In this document: positions 31,357-46,619 of the stretch, in pieces
Numbering within the stretch: the stretch's first letter is position 1
Layout of the letters: each line of letters starts with the position of its first letter
Assembly: GCA_964030475.1 (NCBI GenBank)
Contig: CAXIPT010000008.1
Span: 3,160,937 to 3,224,936 of the forward strand
Source of the DNA: Tethya wilhelma
Lineage: Eukaryota; Porifera; Demospongiae; Tethyida; Tethyidae
Direction: 5' to 3'
DNA: 64,000 bases
Translations under genes and position numbers: made by a program
The notes under the pieces: generated by a model
Database searches by the model: none
What the model saw: only the letters and a program-made list of their open reading frames with translations
What the model was told of the DNA's origin: nothing

Positions 31357-33374
31357 TCGGGCGGCTTGAATGACAACAGATGAACGAAAAAATGTACGTT
31401 GAAAAAAAGCAAAAAATGCTCATCAAGTCTGTAGAAGGCTTTTTATACTATGTATACACTTTTGACAACCACATTCTCTCACAAAATGTATAACAGGTAA
31501 ACAGGAAAACTGAGTCCCACCCAGTCAAAAACTCAACATGATATTCAAGACACACAAACACCCTACAAGCTCACATACCTCACTGCCTCTTTCTCCTCTC
31601 CACCAGGGAAGAAAAATGGACTTTATACAGCCCTGTCAAATTCAACTTTTCCTGTACAGACTCACTTTGAGCTCACCTAGGTGGCAGAGGGGTCAAAAGT
31701 CAATCACACTCAACACACGCTTGGTTGGATACGCTCACCAAGCTTTGAAGTCACAGCTAGCACACACTCTCTGCTAGCCATCCTGCAAATTTAAACTTGC
31801 TGCACATGTTCACATCCTATTGCATGCACAAGACACACCCATAGAGTATTTTAGAGGTAATTTTTTGGGCTTTTTTTATTTTTTTTATTTTTTTAAAGTG
31901 CCTGCGGTCCACGGTTTTCAAAGAATGCTTTGATGTGGTCTAATTTCCGGTCACTTTTCGAAGACAACTTCCAGTCGCTAGTTTTTGCACAAAAATGATC
32001 TCCAGCACCTCCTGAACGCTTTTATTTTCAATTGTATATTTTGATATAGACACACCCCTTCACAATTCACTAATTAAATTAGCAATAGCAAAAGTACCGC
32101 CCACTCAAAATACACTAACCATAACATCCTCTCAAGACAGGGTTGGATTCGACCCATCAGGTGGGGGAGGGTCGACAGGAGGATTGTCTCGCCATGATTC
32201 CACCTCGATAAGCGAAGATGAGCCCGATTCAAACAGGTATAGCAGGAATAGTGGGGATAGATTATGTTTGACTTTCTCTGCACGTGGCCTAGTCCGGGGA
32301 TATGTGCATGCCCACCACCCACCACTGAATTAGCGAGGAGCCAAGCTCCTCGTCGTTAACCACGGTTAACTTCGTTAAACTTCATACAAGGATGGCTGCT
32401 TTTCTTTCAAAAAACTCATTCCTCGTACAAGCCAAGAGAAAAAGTAAGTTGTAGAAGTAAAGTCAGTTACTTGAACTAGCTTTTTCGTAAATAAATGCTG
32501 CTTTACAGGTTTTATTAACAAATTTCTAGGTGGAACACTTACACTACTTTTTTTCTCCCTCTCCTGTTGGCTGTATGCTTTATCAGCAGTCTCCATGTTT
32601 CGAGAATATCTTACTATTATGCTCTTAACCATACTACATGTAGATATTCTCTTGGTCTGCTGTTTGTCAGCTAAGCCTGGACAAAGCCATATTTTGGCTA
32701 ATTTTGCTATCAAAACTTATCATCCCTCTCCCAGCTGTTTGAACACAGTAGAGCCGATTTGTGCCCTATCAACTCAAGCTCTTAATACAAACTATTTTGC
32801 CCTTCTGGGCAGTTTGAACGAATATATCTATCAGAGAAAGAACTGTGGGTCGAAAATGAGCAGTATGTCATGTACTGTTGTGATATAGCTTTAAACTTCT
32901 TAAGCGCACGCAATACGCAATTGCAAACATAGTGGCTACTTATGACTTATTATCTTTTGGGGTTGTCTTGTAGCTGCTGTTTGTTGGTTCTTGATTTGTC
33001 TAGCAAAAAATAAGCTGCAAAATTGACAATGCCAAGTGCATCACAAAAATGTGTCATGTGACCTCCGTTTCCAATCCCGGGTATGTATGTCTATACAATC
33101 TATGAGTTAACATGGCACATGGCACGACCTCCAGGGCTATCGTAGTTCTTTTCTTAGTCTGACCCTTGAGTAGAGTCAGTAGCTTGTAATATTATGTGGT
33201 TGCAAGTTTTGCCAGCTCTTGAGTTCAAAAATCATGCATTGCCATTCGGTCCTATATTGATAATCATATTCGTGCCCAGACTATAATCATATTCATGACC
33301 AAAGTACCAAGTGTGCATCATAACCGGTTAACCTTACAATAATTATAATATTAATGGTGTCAGTTTAATAAGTT
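31357..33374. other. No gene recognised between the SINE and the lipase gene
   Basis: Contains a T-rich tract (about 31861-31893). An open stretch at 32595-32888 has a hydrophobic N-terminus but no promoter, splice or domain support. No repeats with clear termini were seen. Confidence 0.4.
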
Positions 33375-36300
33375 TTAGTTATATCCATTAAGTGTGCATT
33401 CTTGAACTTGAAGTTTGTGCAGGTGATGCAACACTGTGTATGGCAAATGATGATTAACCATATTCTGTTGTAACTTCAATTCAGAAAATTCTGTTTGAGC
33501 TGTCCAATCTGCAGTCAATTTACTTGCACCACAGCATCTATATGAAAAACAATTGGTAAAAATGTTGTAAAAAAAATAAGCAGTTGTGAAACAAGGCAAT
33601 TAAAAGCACTCTGTCAAGGAAGCGGAATTAAACTCAAAATTACATTATGTAATGAAGCCACAAACAGATCACAAGTACGCACAAAAATTAACTATGCATA
33701 CAAGTTTGCATGGACTACAGCAGTTTTGGACAAAAATCATAGACTGCTGGCAGCTTAGATTCCTCACAGCAGCAGCAGATAGTAACTGCTTCAAATTTAT
33801 CTCAAAGACAGTCTGTAGCAAAAAAGTTCGCATCACCATGAGAAGTTCTGAGCCTGGGAACGAGACTAAGGTAGCACCAGCATGCTCTCAACTCGATTCC
33901 TTGAATATGTTTGCTTCTTGAGCTATCAAGCCCTTCGCTTTTATTCCTTGGCTTTCGATTGTTTTATTCACTGAAACCAGACACGTGGACGTCGACAATG
34001 AACGGCGTCGTTTAGAATTATGCGAAGTAATTGCATTCTGATGATGTATACATGACCAATCAGATTTGAAAATTGATATTTGGGCCACGAAATCAAACTG
34101 AAATCACTTGCGTGCCTTCAAGGTTATGGGCTAGTGTTTGCTCATGAATATGCTAATAAGCACACGCTAGTTATTTTAGATGCGGAAGCAGATAGTTAAT
34201 TTTTTGCGTCAATTTTTGCAGAGCTTGCAAAAAATCTTACCGCATATTGGCGACTGATGCAACGCACAGACGAAGGTAAAGGGCAGCTCGAAGAGTTTTT
34301 ACAAAAAAAAACAGCTGGATCGTTGAAGCGCTCTCGAGTAGCTGCATGGCAGCTGCCCGGGGCGCTTCTGCTGAACACTTTTTAGCTGCTCAGACAGTTT
34401 GTAGCCGGAATTGAAAGAAAGTCTCGTCGAGCCGCCCTCGAGGACCAACGTAGGTTTTCTCTGCCATAGCAATCAAGAAATAACAACTTACTAGGTTGGA
34501 AAAAACTGACGCCAAAATTTTATTCAAGCCAAGCTATCACTGTAGCACTTGACAGATGCCCTGTAAAAGTCCAGATTTTCCATAATCTAAGAACAAGCTG
34601 GTGAAGACTCTGATTTTCAAGCAGTAGAAGTTAGTCCAGGAAGTTGTGTGGCTATAAAAGCCTAGGTGTGGTTAGATTTTCTAGTTCATGAATTATTCAT
34701 ATTCAATTACTAGCCTGTAACCTTAAGACTCAGAACTTTGGTACATGACAATTTCATTTTCAGTTAGCAAATGTCGTGATTCTGAGTCAATAGTCAATCA
34801 ATCACTTGACTATTAGGGATAAAGTATTAGCAGGCATGCAGGTAAAGCCTATAACTATATAATATTAGTTAGACACTGTTTTGGAGGTTTTTTACAATCC
34901 AAAGACTGCTATATAGAATCCCTCATGCACTTACAAGTTTAGATAACCAATGAAATTTGAGGTTTGTACTGTTTGTGCTAATAAATTCATGATTCTACGT
35001 TTACGCACCGAGGGTCAGATGCCCGAGGTTGTGTAAATCACATAGAAACCAAACTGAGTGATGTAATTGACTTGCATGGACCAACCAAATCAAAATGGAG
35101 GGAATGGCTTATATTATCAATCATATGCCCTGGGGTGGGGGTTGGAATGAAATTTGAGGTTCAGTGCGGTTGTGTTCATAAATTTATTCATAGACCCCGT
35201 TTACATGTGTGTGTTTTAGTTTTGAAACACAAAACTAAAGTATATGGATACAGTATGCATCTACACAATACCTTTGTAAATGATCACATAAACAGATACT
35301 ATTGACACACTCATGAAAGTTAAGACATTGGTGAACGAAGACAGCAGCAGTCTCGTGTGCACGAGCAAAACGCTGACTTCAAAAATGTTAACTGAACTCG
35401 TGGGCCGTTTTGTTGCATTTTAACTTAGCTTACAATCACCATCTGTCTACTGAAACTCTTTCTCATCTTCTTTGGAGGCATTTTTCGCTTGAAATCAAGC
35501 AAGCTAACTGTGTTCATGACAGATGGCAGTTTGCACGTGTATTGTAACTGCATACGTGTAAATGCCCATTTCCGCTTACTGTGTTCTAGTGTAAACACCC
35601 TCATCATTTAGTACTGAACGCATACCTGTAAACGGGGGCCTAAGTTAGATAGCGCACTACAGCTGGCCTATCCCTCAAGCGTTGGCATTTCATTCTGTAT
35701 CCTGTATTCCGTTTGCCCATAGCAAAAGCTAGTTCAGCTTCACATGTGCGCCTTATGAATACGGTAAAAACACGTGAAGGCAGTACACATGCCTGTCGTC
35801 TTTACTGAAGCTATTCATCCTTGTTTGAGGTTTATAGCACTACTCGAGTTGAGATACAGTCCAAAAAGCAGACAAACTCCATGTTTTGAAAGAATGCGAT
35901 TCTAAGAAGAGTTTTCCTGGTGAAACTGGATTGTTATCTTCACTCTACTTGGACTGAAATATACAGTAAGCTATAGTTTTGTCAGCTTCCCCTTTTTTTG
36001 AATGTATTGTTGGAGGGGGTGAATTTCATGACTATATTAGTTATTTGTGAGGTAGAAATTGAAATTTCATCGACTGCTACAAGACAAGTTTTGATTGTAT
36101 ACCAACTCTTACCCTCATAAACTGTTTATCAGCAGTAAATAAAATCTAATAACCCTTTACTTGGGACTGTACAGTTCGCTAATCGCCAATATACGATTAG
36201 AATTTTTGCTAGCTCTGCACAATTTGGCGGATGAAATTAACTGTCTTCTTCCGCATTTAAAATAACTAGCATGCACTGATTAGCATATTTATGAGCCAAC

Positions 36301-39300
36301 TGTTGCGTATCTCCAACTTACAGCGCTTGAAAGTCTTGTGACGGTTTATCTGCTTTGGTATACATGTAGAATACTGTTCTAGCCAGAAACTAGCTATTTA
36401 GACTACAAACTTCTTGAAAAGACTGGCAAGAGACAGAGATTTGAAGTCTTTGACAATATGCGCGTGGCGAGTATCGTGACCTTTGACCTCAGTAAAATTT
36501 TCGTGGGAGGGAAAATTCCGTGACTCAGGGGTTAGTCACGAAAACAACGAAAATTTGCACCCCAAAGAAATTTCCCACTATATGGCATTTAGCTTTTTCT
36601 CGTTCTAATAAACTCAAAAACATACTTGAGACTGGAGTACTGGTGCTGGCCACAGTGCAAAGTCAACAGCCAATGTTTAGCCTTCTATACAGTGTTACAT
36701 ATAATTATAATAATAATATCCGAAGCATAAAATGATAAATAATTATTGTGTACCTTCTCTTAGGCTTTCCATGGTTAATATGAATGATTCTACCAGGAAT
36801 TACCAATGCAACTCTTGAGCGAGGAGTGTAACATTTTTTACCAGTTGTATTATCAGTTTGCCTCAGCAGTTTAGCATCAGCAACTACATCGTAAATGTCC
36901 TCCTGTATAGTGTGTGCAGAGAACTGAAAACATAATCTACTGTATAGTGGGAAATTTTTGTGGGGGAAAATTTTTGCAAATTTCGCGGTTTGGCAGCTTT
37001 CTGCGAAAATTTTCCTCCACGAAATTTGTAAGGTATGTGGTCGTCACGTATAGTTGAGACGCAATCTACGAAAATTTTCCCCACGAATTTCTATTCAAGA
37101 CGAAAACGCAGAAAATTTTCCCCCACGAAAATTTCCAGCTATACGGTATTCTTTAGCAAATATTGCCAAGTTCATTTTTCCCCCCAATTTGTGTGACTAA
37201 CATAGTTACATTAATTACACTATTATAGCAATGAACCTCATCATAATCAGCATTGAAGTCCTTCAGCACGTCGGAGTCCTTTCTAATAACTAGTTCAGCT
37301 GTAGATANGTGATGTAATTGACTTGCATGGACCAACCAAATCAAAATGGAGGGAATGGCTTATATTATCAATCATATGCCCTGGGGTGGGGGTTGGAATG
37401 AAATTTGAGGTTCAGTGCGGTTGTGTTCATAAATTTATTCATAGACCCCGTTTACATGTGTGTGTTTTAGTTTTGAAACACAAAACTAAAGTATATGGAT
37501 ACAGTATGCATCTACACAATACCTTTGTAAATGATCACATAAACAGATACTATTGACACACTCATGAAAGTTAAGACATTGGTGAACGAAGACAGCAGCA
37601 GTCTCGTGTGCACGAGCAAAACGCTGACTTCAAAAATGTTAACTGAACTCGTGGGCCGTTTTGTTGCATTTTAACTTAGCTTACAATCACCATCTGTCTA
37701 CTGAAACTCTTTCTCATCTTCTTTGGAGGCATTTTTCGCTTGAAATCAAGCAAGCTAACTGTGTTCATGACAGATGGCAGTTTGCACGTGTATTGTAACT
37801 GCATACGTGTAAATGCCCATTTCCGCTTACTGTGTTCTAGTGTAAACACCCTCATCATTTAGTACTGAACGCATACCTGTAAACGGGGGCCTAAGTTAGA
37901 TAGCGCACTACAGCTGGCCTATCCCTCAAGCGTTGGCATTTCATTCTGTATCCTGTATTCCGTTTGCCCATAGCAAAAGCTAGTTCAGCTTCACATGTGC
38001 GCCTTATGAATACGGTAAAAACACGTGAAGGCAGTACACATGCCTGTCGTCTTTACTGAAGCTATTCATCCTTGTTTGAGGTTTATAGCACTACTCGAGT
38101 TGAGATACAGTCCAAAAAGCAGACAAACTCCATGTTTTGAAAGAATGCGATTCTAAGAAGAGTTTTCCTGGTGAAACTGGATTGTTATCTTCACTCTACT
38201 TGGACTGAAATATACAGTAAGCTATAGTTTTGTCAGCTTCCCCTTTTTTTGAATGTATTGTTGGAGGGGGTGAATTTCATGACTATATTAGTTATTTGTG
38301 AGGTAGAAATTGAAATTTCATCGACTGCTACAAGACAAGTTTTGATTGTATACCAACTCTTACCCTCATAAACTGTTTATCAGCAGTAAATAAAATCTAA
38401 TAACCCTTTACTTGGGACTGTACAGTTCGCTAATCGCCAATATACGATTAGAATTTTTGCTAGCTCTGCACAATTTGGCGGATGAAATTAACTGTCTTCT
38501 TCCGCATTTAAAATAACTAGCATGCACTGATTAGCATATTTATGAGCCAACTGTTGCGTATCTCCAACTTACAGCGCTTGAAAGTCTTGTGACGGTTTAT
38601 CTGCTTTGGTATACATGTAGAATACTGTTCTAGCCAGAAACTAGCTATTTAGACTACAAACTTCTTGAAAAGACTGGCAAGAGACAGAAATTTGAAGTCT
38701 TTGACAACGTGCGCGTGGCGAGTATCGTGACCTTTGACCTCAGTAAAAATTTTCGTGGGAGGGAAAATTCCGTGACTCAGGGATTAGTCACGAAAACATC
38801 GAAAATTTGCACCCCACAGAAATTTCCCACTATATGGCATTTAGCTTTTTCTCGTTCTAATAAACTCAAAAACATACTTGAGACTGGAGTACTGGTGCTG
38901 GCCACAGTGCAAAGTCAACAGCCAATGTTTAGCCTTCTATACAGTGTTACATATAATTATAATAATAATATCCGAAGCATAAAATGATATATAATTATTA
39001 TTGTGTACCTTCTCTTAGGCTTTCCATGGTTAATATGAATGATTCTACCAGGAATTACCAATGCAACTCTTGAGCGAGGAGTGTAACATTTTTTACCAGT
39101 TGTATTATCAGTTTGCCTCAGCAGTTTAGCATCAGCAACTACATCATAAATGTCCTCCTGTATAGTGTGTGCAAAGAACTGAAAACATAATCTACTGTAT
39201 AGTGGGAAATTTTCGTGGGGGTAAATTTTTGAGAATTTCGCGGTTTGGCAGCTTTCTGCGAAAATTTTCCTTCACGAAATTTGTAAGGTATGTGGTCGTC

Positions 39301-42300
39301 ACGTATAGTTGAGACGCAATCCACAAAAATTTTCCCCACAAATTTCTATTCAAGGCGAAAACGCAGAAAATTTTTCCCCACGAAAATTTCCAGCTATACT
39401 GTATTCTTTAGCAAATATTGCCAAGTTCATTTCCCCCCCCCAATTTGTGTGACTAACATAGTTACATTAATTACGCTATTATAGCAACGAACCTCATCAT
39501 AATCAGCATTGAAGTCCTTCAGCATGTCGGAGTCCTTTCTAATAACTAGTTCAGCTGTAGATATTGTACGTTTCTTGCGTTGGAGTATGAATCTGCAACA
39601 CCCAATCCAGTATAGGAAGCTTTCGAACATAATTTGATACTAAATTAAAATCAAGTATGTGATTAGTCAATATGCGATTAGATCTACCATTGATCAACAT
39701 AATACCTTTGGCACATTGGATGTCTGCATGCTGTTTAAGACATTCAAACTAAATGCTTGAAAACTCTCGTAACTAAGCCTGCAAAACAATATAATAGTCA
39801 TGAAAACATGCAGGTCCAAGTTTATTAATTTTCATTGGTAAAATATTTCACGTGTTAAATTTTTGCATAGTTTAATTTTCGTTATTGCAGATGATTCGGT
39901 AAATATTGCCATACAAAATAAATTTCACCGAGTTTAATTTTTGGTGGTAATGGTCGATGAAAATTTTTTAGCAACGAAAATTTCCCAATCTACGGTAGTC
40001 ACATCATATGAACAATCATGATAAATGTGCGTAACCCTCAGCATGTGTGTGTTTTGTGATCAATTTATCAGTGTTAGTCTAATAATAGATATACATAAAC
40101 AAGTGTAATCATACCTAGCAGTCCACTGAGTGAAGTAAACACATCTGCTGTGACTATATTCATATCTCCACAGGTAAATAAAAGACAAAACTTACATATG
40201 CTGAGTAGCTTAGCAGTAGATGCACATTGAAACAGCATTTATAACAATTCAGTCAGCAGTTTAAACTCAAGCAGCCATGTGGACTGTCTTCTTTCTAGTC
40301 TTCTCTTGAGACAAGCTACTCCTCATGGGATATATATCAGCTAGGATCATTGGCTTGTGAACATTAAATGTTAAGGCTGGCATAAAAATGGACATTTGAA
40401 AGTGTGAAAAGGGACAATTTTCCACCATCTATAAGGAAAAAAGTTACTGTTTAGCTAATTTGATTACATGTTGCTATTTCGACTTTATTGCAAGCATTCG
40501 ATTTTCACTGTAACAGAGACCAACACACACAAACTGCCCCTGAACATGCGCAAACAGTCACACCAAAGGTTAATTTTCATACAGGTATGAGGGATGTACC
40601 ATATAATTATAGAGGAAAATTTTCGTTGTTGCAAAATTCATATAAATCGTTCAAAAGGTCAGAAAATTTGTAGTCTTTAGTTTCCCATATGCACTGCATG
40701 GTCGTTGCACATATTGCGAATTTTGCAGCTTTAACTTTATGTTTGAATGTACGGCATATGAAAAATACGAAATTTCCCAAAATAAAATTATGAGGATGTT
40801 TGCATATAAATCATATTATAACATCTGACTGTACAATCATGCTGTTGAGTAGCTTTCACCACTGTCATAATATAGCAACACACCATCACTCTTGACATCA
40901 TCTGGGTTTAATTTTAAAATTGGTAATTAATTTTTCTTTTAAAGAGAGATTTTCTCTACAGCATATCTGGTCTAACTTTCAATGATTGTAAGACTATAGC
41001 CTTATACGAGTCTGAAGACAGAAGTACACCAGTTCTTGATAGGCTTGAGGCTAATGTGCTCAAAAATTTGAGCATTATTCCATTTAGCACTGCCTTGAAA
41101 TAACAACATTATTTCCTCTCTGAGATGACCTTTATTAAACCCATTCAGTATGAGTTGCCACACCCTCTCTGGTCATCTTTGAAGAGCGCTCTGTCTGTAC
41201 AAATGATGCTAAGTGTAACTGAACTCGAACTCGAAGCCTCCTGCGACTGTCCATGAAGTCTGAGGCCAAGGTACGAGTGATTTTTTGTAATCTAGCTACA
41301 TTTTCCTCCGTTTATTCCTCCTAAAATCAATTATTCCACATTATGCTCAAAGGTACTATTATTCCGTGCCTGCATATTTGCCGCACCCCTAGTTCTTAAA
41401 CAAACCTTGAGCAAGTAAATTTGTGGATGTGATGGTAATGTAGCAGTGGCTGATATCTGTTGAACTTTGTTGATACCAGGCTTTAATTCTCTCTACTTAT
41501 TAATATCATATTTATTGGAACATTAAAGTAGCTAGTAAATACCTTGGTACAATGTCATTGCCAACTACGATACTTGTAATGAATGATCTTGTGTAATGTA
41601 CAGCCTCCTTGCTGTGATAATTGAATCAGCATAATTGAAAGTGATTATGACAATAGATTTCTAATTGACATACTTTATTACACATCCTGGAGGAGAATAG
41701 GCAAAACAATGAAGTCTTGGATACTTGGACTTTAGAACAATTGCCAGTAAACTGGCAATAGCTGCACCTAATGAGTGTCCAACTATCACTAAGCGATAGT
41801 CCTAGTAAAGTGGAAAAACCAAGATACCAAAATTTATGATTGTATGGATAAGTATATATCTATTGTTGCAAAGTACAAAGAAGTGTGCAAGTCATACCAA
41901 CAAATACTGTAGCATAAATTGTCGATCAAATACAGTACAACCAGAAAGTTTCATGGATATTTAACTTTTATAATTATCTGTAATGTATACTGCATGCGTA
42001 CATTGATCATCAGTGAAAGTTCAATTTGTAAAACGTTGATGAGAGAAAACTGCAAAAAAATGCTAAACTAAAATTACAAAAAAAGTTACTGTATAGTTCT
42101 CTGTATTACCCTTCACTCCTATAGTCCAAATTATGCTTCATATCACCTTTTAAAATACAGGTATAGTTAGCATTCAAATGTTTTGAATAACTAGCATTGA
42201 AAATGACTAAAAACATAAAGGAAGTTTATGCTTGGTGAACTGTAATCAATAAATACCTCTTACTTAAGGGTGGGTTCACAGTATCTAAATGTACATTGCG

Positions 42301-45300
42301 TTCCTGCTTATCTGCATGCGAATGATTTTTACATGACGCAACAGGAAATGTTGTGAACTGGCCTCGCCGCCAGTTTGCTACATGGAGGGAATATTTCACA
42401 ATTTTGGTTATAGTATTTTTTTGCAGCTCTTACCTAAGTTAACTATAATGATTATAATATTATGTATAGCCGGAAATATTGATGGTCAAAAAATTTGACG
42501 GCTTGCTCCGCAGAACATAAAATAAAAATATTGATGAATTTATATTTGATGATTAGTGTGTGCGCCTAATACATTCATATATGGTGCCCAAAATATTGGC
42601 GGATTTAAATTTGACGATTTGGACTTTGACCGTCAAACCGTCAAATAAAAAACCCCGTCAAAATTTCCGGCTATACGGTATATGTAATGTTACAAAGGTA
42701 TCAAACTCTTGGTGTGCTTAATTAAGTTACACATGCAAAGCTCACACTTGCCCTGAAAGATTTTTACAGACTTGTGAAAATATTGGAAGTTTGGGGTGAG
42801 ATATAGATCGTGGAATGCATTTACGTAGTGCTTCCTGAATTTTTAATGTTTGTATTGCGAGTGGACCGCTGGCTTAATCACTGTTGTAATCCTCTGCACT
42901 TGCTACACATGTGCTGAGGCTTAATAACAGTACAATTATGTTCGCAAGATAGTAAGATCCTATAGTTCACAAGTAATGTACACAAAATTAAGCTAACGTC
43001 TATTTTACCATCTACCATATATACTTCACATGATGATGTCAAGGCCAGGGCAGTATGTTGTTAACTGTACCTGATAGAGTTGAAATGCTTTTTCCAATAC
43101 TTGATTACTTTCTAGTTGTAATAGGACAGCATGTGCACCTGTCATCATTCCCTATAGAGTGTATCAGATATTAAATTAACAATACGGTGTGACATCCAAT
43201 GGCAGGTTGTAGTATAGACCCGTTGCATGTACAAGAATCACGTGATCTAGAATTAAAATTACAAACAATTTATGGGAAAAACTTAGAGTATACGAAGATA
43301 AGCCACGCCCATTGGAGGACGGAGATGGGTAGTTGTATTACGGCCTCTGTAGCAGCAGCTGCAAAAATTCTAATTTTTCACATGTTTGCCTAATTATTAG
43401 TGTATACAGTGGCGGATCTAGGATTTTATATAGGGGGGATCTAACCAATGCGCCCGCGGAGCGTGCGGAAAATTTTTGGGTAACCACTCCACCCCTTCTG
43501 CGTGCGTGCAGCTAAAATTTTGCCAGATCAGGCGAAAAAACGGCAAGACATAGACAGAATCTCTTCTATTTTCCACAAAAAACTGATTTTCAGTGAAATT
43601 TTGAATTATTTTTCTTTTTTCAAATTGAAAGGGGGGATCTTTGACGCTACTTTTTCATCTGTGTAGCTGTGCAGCTGTATGGGTTTCCAGCTGAAAGGGG
43701 GGATCCATGGATCCCTTGGATCTCCCCCTAAATCCGCCACTGGTATACTATAAGTTACAACAGACTGTACCAAGAGCTTAAAAACGATTCTTTCTGATCT
43801 TCCTGATCTTCCTATACTCGCTGTACAAAATTGCTCTCCAAAATGGCTGACTTTTTTATGTCATGTGACCTGTGATGTCACATGCAATGGGTCTATATAG
43901 TAAGTGCATACAAACTATCCTATGGGCATTTCCTCTATACTTTTAGCTCCTAGACCCTATACTGCTTATAAGAGTATTTTAGTTATAGAAGACCAGGCTC
44001 CAACCACTCTGTTGATTAGGATAGAGAAAGCTCATACCTTATGTCCATATATATCTCCATCTTCGCATGTAGTCAAAAGGGTAGGTTCACCACTTAGGTC
44101 TGTTAAAACATCCTAAAAGTAGATTGAATTGTGTGTTGCTTGTGAATAAATAAATAAATAGATTACTTACGTGAAGACTCAGGGTTCCTCGAATGGATAT
44201 TACGACTGCTTGTTGTTTATGATCAAATGCAACAAAAAAAGCTGGACAGAATACCTTGGCAAAAGATTAAGATATGAGACATCATTGAACAAAGCAATTA
44301 TACTTTAGATTAATATATAACAAGATGGAAATATAAATTAGGGGAGACAGCCTACAAATGCTATGACAGAACAATTTGATGGTAGACTAGCAAACAAGTC
44401 TCTCTATCTGTAACCCAACAGATGAATCAGTACTGACGGCAAGTGTTAGCCTCATAAACCATGCAGCCTTGTACCCAGGCTCTCCCCTTTGACCTACACT
44501 AATGGTAAGGAGAGAGAGAGCATGGGATCCCACGTCATGTACGTGACTCTACAGGTAGAATGCTGGTGGAGCACAGTTAATTGAGTGTGGGCATATCATG
44601 TCCAGGAAATCATACTGCCCGTGCATTTTCCGTCTAAGGTCGCCACCATACATAATAACAAGACACTTTTCGAGTAAGTTATACGACAAAATGTACCTGC
44701 ATCTTTGTTTTGTATGACTTAGTCGACTGAATCGTACCAGTAATCTCACTCTAAATAGTGCACTATTAGCATGCTGTTAGCTACAAAGTGGCATTTAGAT
44801 ACTAAATAGGAGCTAGCAAGCAAAATTAGATTGCTGTAGCTGAGCACTAAAAAAAGTATCAGTTCTGTTTCTTTGCTGCTAAACTCAAGGGAAAAAATTT
44901 TGGATCAGCATATGGACTGTGGTTGATTTCACCCATGCTTATTTATTTGGGGTTCAAGCGTGACGTGAGATCCAAGGTTCTCTCCTACTTTTCCGTAAGT
45001 GAAAGATCAAAATACTCAGAGGGGAGAGCCTGGGTACGAGGCTAAGACATTCCTGTGAGCTTTTACTGCTAAGCGTGGAGAAGGCCTAGTTTATGAGGCT
45101 AACACTTGCCATCTGCACACTTAGCAATAAGCAAAGCAGGGAAGGCCTGCTTTATGAGGCTACGCACTATGTTGAATACAGTTTATTGACTCCTACAGTA
45201 AAAATTATGTATACAAAAAGTTTTCAAAAGTTTTATGTACCTTGCTTTGAAAGGAGGCATACAGAAAATCTTTGTCATCAATTCCAGTGCATAATTTGAC

Positions 45301-46584
45301 AGTCTTGACATTCCAATCACGTGGTTCAATTCCATTTTCACTGGGAACCTGATTTCTTTGACAGGAGAAACACCTTGAAATAAAAATTTGTGAAAATCAC
45401 GATAATACTCAATAAGTGATGACTCAAAACGGATCCAGGCAATGTAGGTGAGAGTTCATTCATACAAGACTGGCATCACAGATTGACTAAAGAAGGGAAT
45501 GCTAAGAAAGTAGCAATGTTATCCTAGCAGTCAACTACACTCATGTTGTTATTGTTTAGATTATATCTCACAACACAGTAAGGAATGCTGCTTACTTGAA
45601 CTTGTCTGTCAACTGAAAAAGTCCAACTATAAATCCTTTGCTATGCAGGTAGGCAAGGTAGCCATAAGCAGACACAGCAAACTTCATGTTGTGAACAGCT
45701 CGATTGAAGTGCTTACACACAATCTATAGATCCAGAAAACACTGAACTACATTGATACCAATCATGGATATTGCTGAACTTGGTGAGAGTTAAGCAATAA
45801 TATCATAGTGAGTTTACATTAAAATTCTAACAACAAATTTTGTGCTCTTGAAAAAAACTACTACATAGGTTTGCTTAAACCAACTGGGCAGGAAATTATA
45901 ACCAACTGGGCAGGAAATTATTATGAAATAAAGGCATTATCTGGAAAGAATCTTGTTTAGGGACCAAAATATGTGGAATGTGATCAGGGTACATTCCCCA
46001 GATGTTGTATTTAAAAAACAAACAAACAAACAAAAAAACAAATTAAAAAAATACATAAATACCTTGCTTTGAAAATCAAGGGGTTTTCTTGTAGTTATAC
46101 ACTCATTCTCTTCTTCCTAGAAAAAATAAGACTAACATTAAAAGTAAATTATATATATTATGTTGTGAGGTGGAAGTTTATGCACAAAACTATACCAAGC
46201 GGTACACACCCAAGCATATAGATATTGGTTAGTCTAAACTAAAGGGACAATGGTCCTTCATAGCAATACAATTAGACACTTTTTTTGGAGAGTAGTAGAA
46301 ATCTGATGCCATGCTGGCACCGTGTTGCAAGTTTCAAGAGTCAGCTACTAAATCATAAATACATTACAGCGGGGAAGTTTCGTGATGTCAAACTTTTGCA
46401 GATGTCTCTAGTCAAACATTTTTGTAGTTTAACTTTTGTGGATGAGCTGTGCACGAGCCCATGCACATATAAATTATGGAAAATATTGCATATAAAGACT
46501 TACAAAGATGGATCATGACCCACGAAACTTTCCCGCTATACGGTAGTCAAAACAGTGGCTAACAAGCTAGCACCATTGACCTGT

Positions 46585-46619
<35 letters not shown>

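Larger units (their letters stand above)
35058..37307. repeat. Tandem duplicate block, copy 1 (probable unmerged haplotype)
   Basis: 2,250 bases that recur at 37309-39563 with few substitutions and small indels. It runs from GTGATGTAATTGACTTGC to CAGCTGTAGATA and stops exactly at the n at 37308. It contains a GACCCCGTTTACATG-ended MITE (35193-35640), a truncated TTAA-type MITE (about 36190-36320, inverted), a CCGTATAG-type MITE (36938-37148), and copies of two lipase exons. Confidence 0.9.

Noticed and set aside
32595..32888. Plus-strand open stretch with a hydrophobic N-terminus, possible secreted protein
   Set aside because: No TATA, splice or homology support, and a similar-sized frame overlaps on the other strand.
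36884..39484. Several 60-70 residue frames in the duplicated block
   Set aside because: They lie on MITE sequence (ACGAAAATTTTC words) or antisense to lipase exons.
46586..46612. (TA)n tract as a possible regulatory site
   Set aside because: A simple microsatellite; similar tracts occur at 18751-18773.
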